From positions 247,887-311,886 of the forward strand of contig JAVEYW010000004.1 in the NCBI GenBank assembly GCA_034003325.1: 64,000 nt of DNA, read 5' to 3'. This stretch comes from Desulfobacterales bacterium. Its GTDB lineage: Bacteria > Desulfobacterota > Desulfobacteria > Desulfobacterales > JAFDDL01. The position numbers and the translations under genes are program-made. Every line of letters starts with the position of its first letter. The first letter of the stretch is position 1. Below are positions 43,971-51,067 of the stretch, piece after piece. Under the pieces are notes generated by a model, which was given only the letters and a program-made list of their open reading frames with translations, was not told where the DNA came from and searched no databases.

Positions 43971-45197
43971 TCAATCAACGCAAAAAGATACGGCCTCTGC
44001 TCCGTCAAACCAGATGCGCGTAAACTTGCCGTCCTTGATTTGAACGAACACCATGTCCGACTTCTGCAGCCCGTCGTGATTCGTCGGGCTGAAGCGATAC
44101 ACACCGGTACAGCCGTTAAAGCCTTGCGTCTTTTCCAAGGCAGTCCGCAAGGCCGCGCGGGAAAGGGGCTTATCGCACCGCGTGAGGGCATCCGCCAGCA
44201 GCCAGACGATATCATATCCGTGACCGGCGATCTGGTCCGCATCGACGCCGTAACGGGCCTTCATCCGTTCCTGAAAATCGATTACCGTTTGCCGCACCGG
44301 ATCATTCTCATCGATCTGATACGGCACCACCGGTTTTCCGGCGGGAAAGGACACCCCTTCCACGGCCGCGCCTCCCAATGCGATGACAAAACCAAAGCCA
44401 AAGGCATGTGTGCCGAGCACCGGAAGATCGATGCCGAGCATGCGCAGATTTTTACAAAAAATAGGCCCCGGCGGACCGCCGGTGGCAAGATAGATCGCAT
44501 CCACCTTCTCGGCCGTGAGGACGGGCTCCATCTTGATGATCTGAGGCGTCATGTCCACATCCGTGGGCTTGTGGGTTTCCTCGGAAAGGATGACTCGAAG
44601 GCCCTTTTCCCCGCCCATGGCCTTGAAATTCTCCGCCAGGCTTTTTGCCAGCGGCCAATTTCCCCGGCAAACCATCACGGTTTTGTAACCTTTGGCCAGG
44701 CACAGATCGATCAGTTTCTCGGTCAGTACGATATCATTGTGCGCGATGTTAAACGCCCACTGCTGATTCAACGCGCGCACCGCTCGGTTTGAAGGGCAGA
44801 CAATCAGGTTGGAAACTTGTTTTCGCTCGGCAATGGCCCGGGTGGCGGCCTGAAAGGTATCCTCAAAAGGGCCGACGACCGCGAGAATCTCCTTGTCATC
44901 GGAAAATTGGAGCATATTGGCAGAAACCTTCGCGAGATCAAAGCCGTTATCAACCACGACCAGCTCGATGGGCGTTCCGTCGATGCCGCCCTGTCCATTC
45001 ACCCGCGCCACTTCCATCTCCATGGCCATCAGCAGGGTTTGCGTGATATTGGCCCATGGGCCGGTTAACTCCAGATTCACCCCGATTCTGATAGGGGCGG
45101 CAGCCGTCGCCGATAAGCAAAGGTCGGGAGTGATGATTCCGGTGATGACCACGAAACAAAAAACGGGCAGCAGCAAGCAGCGGATGATATTTCTCAT
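43971..45197 (-). CDS. ABC transporter periplasmic substrate-binding protein, LivK type
   Basis: A 408-residue protein. It has a signal peptide (RNIIRCLLLPVFCFVVIT, cleavage after about residue 30) and a type I periplasmic binding fold starting IRIGVNLELTGPWAN, with DNGFDLAKVSANMLQ and GHGYDIVWLLADAL. The start at 45197 follows AGAAGG; an upstream in-frame ATG would place a charged stretch before the signal peptide. It should deliver substrate to the LivHMGF transporter encoded downstream beyond the fic gene. Confidence 0.92.
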   Translation of the reverse strand: MRNIIRCLLLPVFCFVVITGIITPDLCLSATAAAPIRIGVNLELTGPWANITQTLLMAMEMEVARVNGQGGIDGTPIELVVVDNGFDLAKVSANMLQFSDDKEILAVVGPFEDTFQAATRAIAERKQVSNLIVCPSNRAVRALNQQWAFNIAHNDIVLTEKLIDLCLAKGYKTVMVCRGNWPLAKSLAENFKAMGGEKGLRVILSEETHKPTDVDMTPQIIKMEPVLTAEKVDAIYLATGGPPGPIFCKNLRMLGIDLPVLGTHAFGFGFVIALGGAAVEGVSFPAGKPVVPYQIDENDPVRQTVIDFQERMKARYGVDADQIAGHGYDIVWLLADALTRCDKPLSRAALRTALEKTQGFNGCTGVYRFSPTNHDGLQKSDMVFVQIKDGKFTRIWFDGAEAVSFCVD

Positions 45198-45317
45198 AAA
45201 AAAACCTTCTCTTTGTCCCCGCCTTGCGGGAAAGCGCATCGCATCAAACAAACGGCAAGACGGATTTGTGCAAGATTCCTTGGTACGTGCGCGTTTAAAA
45301 GAACAGCCGCTTTCGGC

Positions 45318-46367
45318 CTACTTTTTCTCGTGGGGAAATCCATGGGCATCAAAATGAAGATCCGCAAACGCAAAATCAAATTCATGGGCGGCGGTACGAA
45401 AAAACCATTGGTTTTTATGATTAAATCCAATCAATTGATTCATGAATGCCACATCGAGTTGCCACCCGCCCTCCCCTGTCCGCAACAGATAGGGGGACGC
45501 TTGGCGCTCGGAAACCGGAAACCGAATAACCGCCTTATCCCCCCTGGTTTTGACGGAAGCTTCGGGCATCATCCGCTCCAGATTGCTTAATTCATTGTTC
45601 TGTTGCGCATCCGTTACCAGCCAATTTTTGAAAAATTCCCGGGAGGCCGGCGTGTAGATGCCCAGTTCCGGATCCTTGATATGCTTGCGCAACACGCTTT
45701 TATAAATTTTCAGGGTCATTAGCGGAGACGCCTGAGCGCAAAACTCGGCCTTGTCAGGAACAACGTCTTTTTCCGGAACACCCGAATTGATCCCGACCTT
45801 GATATCGGCTCCCGCCCCGCCGGACAAATGCGCATTCGAAGTACCGCGCCCCGTAACACCTGGAGTTCCCGCAGCCATCGCTTTTGACACCAGCAATTCA
45901 CAGGTAGCCTCAATCCCTTCCGCCACCTTGCCGGCCTCGAAAAAGGGCTTCATCTGCGCCCCTTCAATATATCCCACAAAGGCATCCGTGAAAATTCCCT
46001 CCAGATCATAGCCGACTTCGAGCCGAACCGCCTTTCCTACAGGGTCAATCAGGAACAACAGTCCCTTGGCGCCCTTTGTCTCTTTCCCGATGGCGCAGCG
46101 GTCAAAAACCGAAACGGCTTCTCCGGCTAAATCGCCCGGGCTTTCCGCCAGCGTAACCGCCATGAAATGAATATCGAGGTCCTTGTATAGCCGGTGGTGT
46201 AACTCGACAATGCGCTGCCACTGAGCAGGACCTAACAAACCGGCGTTATCCTGAAGATATCGGGACTTCTCCCCGCCCTTAGCACACCCCAAAAAAATAC
46301 ACAGCGTGACGCACAGCATCCATTTCATGCCGAACAGAAGATATTCCGTTCGCCGGCCACGGTTCAT
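45318..46367 (-). CDS. Lipoprotein or membrane-anchored protein with TPM domain
   Basis: A 349-residue protein. A hydrophobic N-terminus ends in CIFLGCAKGG, a possible lipobox (Phe rather than Leu at -3). A TPM-type domain (about residues 40-175) shows YLQDNAGLLGPAQWQRIVE and KGLLFLIDPVGKAVRLEVGYDLEG. The C-terminal 170 residues are not recognised. AGGAG lies before the ATG at 46367. TPM domains occur in envelope proteins involved in photosystem repair or membrane stress; the role here is unknown. The CooC-like gene ends 67 bases upstream. Confidence 0.72.
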   Translation of the reverse strand: MNRGRRTEYLLFGMKWMLCVTLCIFLGCAKGGEKSRYLQDNAGLLGPAQWQRIVELHHRLYKDLDIHFMAVTLAESPGDLAGEAVSVFDRCAIGKETKGAKGLLFLIDPVGKAVRLEVGYDLEGIFTDAFVGYIEGAQMKPFFEAGKVAEGIEATCELLVSKAMAAGTPGVTGRGTSNAHLSGGAGADIKVGINSGVPEKDVVPDKAEFCAQASPLMTLKIYKSVLRKHIKDPELGIYTPASREFFKNWLVTDAQQNNELSNLERMMPEASVKTRGDKAVIRFPVSERQASPYLLRTGEGGWQLDVAFMNQLIGFNHKNQWFFRTAAHEFDFAFADLHFDAHGFPHEKK

Positions 46368-46433
46368 GCTTATCTTCTCCTGCATCATCACCCCCAGATA
46401 TTCAGTCATGCTTTATTAATGGTGAGCGGCGCC

Positions 46434-47192
46434 TTATCGGGCCTCAATCGCCTCACAGACCGCTTCCATTTCCGGCATCTCGATATTCAGGGGCTCTCCT
46501 TTGAAATTATTTAAAAAAATGGATCGGTTATCCTGAAGACGGCCGATAATGGATACCCCCGCCAATGCTGCGACAAGATCCTTTTCGATCTCCGGTGTCA
46601 CTTTGTTGAGAATGACCGATACCGGCAGATTGGCCTCCCCGGCCATACCACTAACCCTTTTGGCCATCATGACGGATTCAAAGGAAGGGTCCACCACGCA
46701 CAGGACATGATCACACTGCCCGTCAAGACTTCTCCCGAAATGCTCCACGCCGGCGGCGGTATCCACAATCACCCATTCATCCGCTTCAAGATGAAGAGAG
46801 GAAAACAGCATTCTAAAGAGCTTTCCCATAGGGCAAGCACACCCTTCGCCGAAATGGTGGATCTTACCCACCGACATCACCCGAATTCCATCCGATTCCG
46901 CGACACAGCCCTCGGGCAGCCCATCGGGCGTCAGCTCCTTCGGGAATAATGGGGCCGGGCCGCCGAGCATTCCACCGGGGTTGTTGGTTTTGTCCCGAAA
47001 CCCCGTTTTCCCGCCCAGACTGTCCATCAGCGGCTCAGGCATATCGATGCCCAGCATGCGATACAGACCGATATTCGATTCATCCGCATCCACCAATAAA
47101 ACCTTTTTCCCCCTGTTACGCATGGCAACCGCCAGAAGCGCCGCTACCGTGCTTTTCCCGCAACCGCCCTTTCCGCAGATAATTATTTTCAT
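46434..47192 (-). CDS. CooC-type nickel-insertion ATPase
   Basis: A 252-residue SIMIBI ATPase. MKIIICGKGGCGKS is the Walker A, and LLVDADESNIGLYRMLG follows. The CXC motif is GEGCACPMG (about residue 120), DEWVIVDTAAGVEHFGR is Walker B-like. This matches CooC/AcsF proteins that load nickel into CO dehydrogenase or acetyl-CoA synthase. Sulfate reducers with the reverse acetyl-CoA pathway need such a protein, but no CODH/ACS gene is nearby. The conserved start at 47192 is preferred over an upstream extension. Confidence 0.9.
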   Translation of the reverse strand: MKIIICGKGGCGKSTVAALLAVAMRNRGKKVLLVDADESNIGLYRMLGIDMPEPLMDSLGGKTGFRDKTNNPGGMLGGPAPLFPKELTPDGLPEGCVAESDGIRVMSVGKIHHFGEGCACPMGKLFRMLFSSLHLEADEWVIVDTAAGVEHFGRSLDGQCDHVLCVVDPSFESVMMAKRVSGMAGEANLPVSVILNKVTPEIEKDLVAALAGVSIIGRLQDNRSIFLNNFKGEPLNIEMPEMEAVCEAIEAR

Positions 47193-47199
47193 GGTCTTG

Positions 47200-47580
47200 T
47201 TACCTCCGCCCTTCAACCGTATTGAATCCATTCACCCCTCGTTGATAGTATTGCCAATAGTAGTTTTCGCGGTTCCTTGATGGCCCCCTGCCCGGCGCAT
47301 CAGAAGGTAGCGGGTGAACAAGAAAAGCACCCGGCCCATGCAAACCCCATGCAAACCATAAACGGTTGAGATTCCCAGCGCCTGGCAGACACCAGAATAC
47401 CTTTTGGCAGCAAAATAATTCGCCCTGCCGAACCGTCATATAACCGGCAATCGGCATGGATTGCAAGAAGCACATCTCCGGAAGCCCTCCCAATGCCTTC
47501 CCCAATCTGAAATTCCCAGCCTCGGCGTTGGCAGGACACCCCTAGCATCGCATAGCGCGATTTACACTTGCGACCCCGTC
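47200..47580 (-). pseudogene. Possible glycosyltransferase remnant
   Basis: On the minus strand, GIGRASGDVLLAIHADCRL resembles the core of family-2 glycosyltransferases of the rSAM-associated type (ASGDVLLFLHADTRL in typical members). Nearby fragments in other frames (RQGELFCCQKVF) could correspond to the later GDQGLF region. Several frame changes and stops make it non-functional. The match rests on short segments only. Confidence 0.4.
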
Positions 47581-47979
47581 ATTTTTCTTGAGGCATGCCA
47601 CCGGGCAATCCTCCATTTTTTTCTACAACCATCACGTATAATTATATATTTCAGCATAAATACCCCGGCCTCACCGGATCAGAACGGCTTATCTGTCGGT
47701 ATTATTTCCAGGATGAAAATTACGATCATGCCGATGGGCCAAGGGGACAAGTGGGCAGCGTCAAGGAATCTTTTATTTTGTAATTACAAAAACCTTTTCC
47801 TTTGGGGATACTCAAGAGCCGTGTAAAAAAAGAATTGTGTGCCCCCGCCATCGCCATCACAACCAATTTACACCACCACGGAATCATGATAAGCATCGCC
47901 TGTTTCTTTTAAGGAAACGATCGCACCATCAAGAATAAAAAACGGGACGCATCGCCGGGAAAAAGTGAGGGGGGGCTCT
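47581..47979. other. Intergenic region before the SWIM-domain gene
   Basis: No open frame with a start signal, RNA gene or repeat is recognised. It is moderately AT-rich around 47630-47660 and 47775-47830 and presumably holds the promoter for the SWIM/SNF2 unit. Confidence 0.35.
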
Positions 47980-48609
47980 ATGTTGGAACTGAGCAGAGAG
48001 TATATTCAAACCGAAGTCGCGGATTCCGCCTTCATATATAAGCGGGGACAGGCGCTTTTCGAGCACGGCGCTTTCATGATGACCTCCGCGGACCCGGAAA
48101 AGGAATGTTTCACCTACCGGGTCGATGGCAACTATGGGGACTATACCATTCAGATTCAGCTTCTGGCGGATTGCGTCAAGTCCTCCTGTGATTGCCCCTA
48201 TCCCGGGGACGGCTGCAAACATACGGTCGCGGCCCTTCTGGATGCACGCAACATCCTTTCCGATTTCAAACGGATTCCAAAAGGCAAAACCAAAGATTTT
48301 GTTGAAGTTGAGGGAGATTTCCTGACCCCCGATGAAATCAGGGCGCAAGCCATCGAAGACCGGAAAAAACGCGCCAAAAATGAAATCTTCAACGTAACGC
48401 TCGGAGACATGATGAAGGGCGAGCACCTCGTGGAAACGGAAATCGGAAAACAATACACGGTCACATTCCACGATCCCTTGAGCGAGGCCGGCCATTGCAC
48501 GTGCCCGGACTTTTTGACCAACCGGCTCGGTACCTGCAAGCATCTGATCCATGTGGCCCAGCGGTTAAAAAAACTCCCCGGTTTCGCAAAGCGTTCGGCC
48601 GCGGAATGA
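47980..48609 (+). CDS. SWIM zinc-finger protein, ends at an in-frame TGA before an SNF2 helicase
   Basis: A 209-residue protein with two SWIM-type CxCx(n)CxH patterns: CDCPYPGDGCKH (about residue 70) and CTCPDFLTNRLGTCKH (about 185). GAGGGGG precedes the ATG at 47980. The stop is TGA, and the next codon continues in the same frame as the SNF2 helicase ORF without a further stop. SWIM-SNF2 proteins usually exist as one chain, so this is probably the N-terminal part of an interrupted gene. TGG (Trp) to TGA would be the simplest mutation. Separate translation of a small SWIM protein is the alternative. Confidence 0.8.
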   Translation: MLELSREYIQTEVADSAFIYKRGQALFEHGAFMMTSADPEKECFTYRVDGNYGDYTIQIQLLADCVKSSCDCPYPGDGCKHTVAALLDARNILSDFKRIPKGKTKDFVEVEGDFLTPDEIRAQAIEDRKKRAKNEIFNVTLGDMMKGEHLVETEIGKQYTVTFHDPLSEAGHCTCPDFLTNRLGTCKHLIHVAQRLKKLPGFAKRSAAE

Positions 48610-50700
48610 TTTCCCTTCATCGATCTCTATTGGGATTCGGTCCGGGAAAAACCGGGTTTGTTTCATGAACTGCCGGCGGCCCGATCCAACGGCGCTCTGG
48701 CGACCCTGTCTCCTTTTTTCGACGGAAAGGGCGTCTTTCGCGGCGGGCGCCTCAGCGAGCTCATGCCGGTGATTTCTTCGCTCTACGACGACAAACAGGT
48801 CCGGATTCAGGAGCCGCTTTTGCAGCGAATCGATGCGTCGATGATGCAGGCGCAACTTGACGATCTCCGCGCACAGGGACTTCCCCCTCTCACGGGAATA
48901 AAGACCCTGCTCTACCCTTATCAGCAAGACGGCGTGGCATTCGCGCTGTACAAATCGGGGGCGCTAATCGGGGATGAGATGGGCCTCGGAAAAACCCTTC
49001 AGGCAATCGCTCTGGGCATTTTGAAAAGAGACGTTTTCGACTTTACGAAGATACTGGTGATTACGCTGTCTTCACTCAAGGAACAGTGGCGGCGGGAAAT
49101 AGAACGCTTTACCGATGAAAAAGCGACGATCGTCGCCGGTTCACAAGAACAGCGCCGTCAGATTTATTTCAACGATCAAAGTCTTTTCAAAATCACGAAC
49201 TACGAAGCGGTGCTGCGCGATGTCTTAATCCTCTCGCGATATAAACCGGATCTGATTATTTTGGACGAGGCGCAGCGAATCAAGAATTTCTCCACCAAAA
49301 CCGCCGACGCCGTCAAGCAAATCCCCCGTAAACACGCCGTCGTACTGACCGGAACGCCGCTGGAGAACAAGCTTGAAGATATCTACTCCATCATTCAGTT
49401 TCTAAGCCCCGGCATGCTTTCGCCCCTGTGGCATTTTGCGGCCGAACATTACATGCTCAGCCGAAAAAAGAAAGGAAAAATTCTCGGTTATACCAATCTG
49501 GACAAGCTTCACGAGCGGCTCTCCGCTATCGTGATCCGGCGGCGAAAGGAGCAGGTCCTGACAGAGCTTCCCGACGAAATCGTCAACAACTATTATCTTG
49601 AACTGACCGATCCACAGAAGAAGATCCACGGCGGTTATATCGCATCCCTTTTGCCGCTGCTGAACAAGAAATATATCACGCCCGTGGACTTGCGCCGGAT
49701 CATGGAGCTTCTCCTGAAGGCCAGAATGGTCTGCAATTCGACTTATCTTATCGACCGTAAATCCCATATTTCACCGAAGCTTCAAGAGCTTGAAGGCATT
49801 CTGGAGGAGCTGGTCGTCAGCAATGGCCGTAAAGTCGTCATCTTCAGTGAGTGGACGACCATGACCTTTTTGATCGGCCGGCATCTTTCCGAAGCGGGCA
49901 TTCAGTTCGTGGAACTCTCCGGCAAAGTGCCGGTCCATAAACGCCAGGCGCTGATCGATGAGTTTACGTGCAATCCCGAGTGCCAGGTGTTTCTCTCCAC
50001 CGACGCCGGCGGAACCGGCCTCAACCTTCAGGCCGCCGATTGCGTCATCAACTTCGAGCTTCCCTGGAGCCCCGCGCGCTTAAACCAGCGCATCGGCCGC
50101 GTGAACCGCATCGGACAGACGAGCAAGTGCATCAATGTCATCAACCTGATCACAAAAGACAGTATCGAGGAAAAAATTCTGGCCGGCATTCAACTGAAAA
50201 CAGACCTCTTTAAAGGAGTTTTCGACGGCGGCATCGATACGGTGGAGTTCTCGAGAGAAAAACGAAGCGAAATGCTCAACCGCTTGCGGGAGATGATGGG
50301 GGAAGAACCCGCACCGATCAATCGGGAAGCCGCGCCCACCGAGGAAATTCCCGCAGACGCGCCGGGTTTTCTCAATCCCAAAGTTCTGGGCGAGGCCGAA
50401 ACGGAAGCAGCCCGGGAAGAGACCTCCGTCGATGTTACCGGAGAAGAGCCTGCGCCTGCGGATATGGCTGCGGGGATAACCGAGAGCCAAACCGGACAAC
50501 CGGCGGATTCCTCCAGAATCGGCCGCCAGTCACCTGAAAAAATGGAAGCCGTTCTCAATTCGGGAATGGCCTTTCTCGGTGGTCTGATGGAAATGGCAAC
50601 CGGACAAAAACTGACAGCGACCGGTCAGGACGGCCGAATGGTGCAAATCGACCGGCAGACCGGAGAGGTCACCCTCAAATTCAAGCTGCCCGGGTTTTAA
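48610..50700 (+). CDS. SNF2-family helicase (C-terminal part of SWIM-SNF2 gene)
   Basis: The ATPase core shows IGDEMGLGKTLQAIAL (Walker A), IILDEAQRIKNF (DEAQ box), LTGTPLENKLEDIYSIIQFL and the C-terminal helicase motifs STDAGGTGLNLQAA and NQRIGRVNRIGQ. Frame is open from 48610; an independent start could be the TTG at 48658. The last 110 residues are acidic, Ala/Pro-rich and end in a short beta-like tail (QIDRQTGEVTLKFKL). Bacterial SWIM-SNF2 proteins move on nucleic acid, and many belong to defence or repair loci. The neighbours (methyltransferase remnant, TOTE protein) support a defence setting. Confidence 0.88.
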   Translation, partial: FPFIDLYWDSVREKPGLFHELPAARSNGALATLSPFFDGKGVFRGGRLSELMPVISSLYDDKQVRIQEPLLQRIDASMMQAQLDDLRAQGLPPLTGIKTLLYPYQQDGVAFALYKSGALIGDEMGLGKTLQAIALGILKRDVFDFTKILVITLSSLKEQWRREIERFTDEKATIVAGSQEQRRQIYFNDQSLFKITNYEAVLRDVLILSRYKPDLIILDEAQRIKNFSTKTADAVKQIPRKHAVVLTGTPLENKLEDIYSIIQFLSPGMLSPLWHFAAEHYMLSRKKKGKILGYTNLDKLHERLSAIVIRRRKEQVLTELPDEIVNNYYLELTDPQKKIHGGYIASLLPLLNKKYITPVDLRRIMELLLKARMVCNSTYLIDRKSHISPKLQELEGILEELVVSNGRKVVIFSEWTTMTFLIGRHLSEAGIQFVELSGKVPVHKRQALIDEFTCNPECQVFLSTDAGGTGLNLQAADCVINFELPWSPARLNQRIGRVNRIGQTSKCINVINLITKDSIEEKILAGIQLKTDLFKGVFDGGIDTVEFSREKRSEMLNRLREMMGEEPAPINREAAPTEEIPADAPGFLNPKVLGEAETEAAREETSVDVTGEEPAPADMAAGITESQTGQPADSSRIGRQSPEKMEAVLNSGMAFLGGLMEMATGQKLTATGQDGRMVQIDRQTGEVTLKFKLPGF

Positions 50701-50763
50701 CCATCCTATCATCATTGCGCAGACTTAATGTTTGCGGTGTTACAACACCGTCTGCAAGTTTAA

Positions 50764-51067
50764 AGAAAGCTCGCTCTTGCCAGGGAAAGCAGCGTCGACT
50801 TGATATTTGCCGATCCGCCGTTTAATCTGAACAAGTTTTACCCTTCCGGATCGGCTGCCCATGGACATCTGCCCCCACTGCCTGGGAGATCTTAAGGATT
50901 ACGGTGGATATAAGGATAAAATGAACCCGGATGGCGTCAATTTGACGGATGTGTGGCTGGACATCCCTCCGGTAAGGCATAAAAAGTATAAAAAGAGAAA
51001 CAGTTCAAATGAGCTTTCGGTAAAGCTCATTGACCGGATTATAGAAATGAAGGATCCCTTGGCATGA
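50764..51067 (+). pseudogene. Remnant of a DNA methyltransferase with internal deletion
   Basis: The first part (50764-50845) encodes ESSVDLIFADPPFNLNKFY, with the DPPF catalytic motif of N4/N6-type DNA methyltransferases. After a jump to another frame, 50861-51067 encodes ICPHCLGDLKDYGGYKDKMN and VNLTDVWLDIPPVRHKK, then NELSVKLIDRIIEM, all C-terminal methyltransferase segments. The middle (100 or more residues), the N-terminus and the final FDPFGGSGTT motif are missing. The last ORF stop overlaps the TOTE start (ATGA), so its end may still drive that gene's translation. Confidence 0.8.

Noticed and set aside
46434..47192. A CODH/ACS or hydrogenase locus inferred from CooC, HypA and HypB
   Set aside because: No structural subunit of these enzymes is present anywhere in the window.
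48607..48660. Selenocysteine at the TGA between SWIM and SNF2
   Set aside because: The only nearby downstream hairpin is a small CCGG pair with an A-rich loop, unlike bacterial SECIS elements, and the position is not a redox site.
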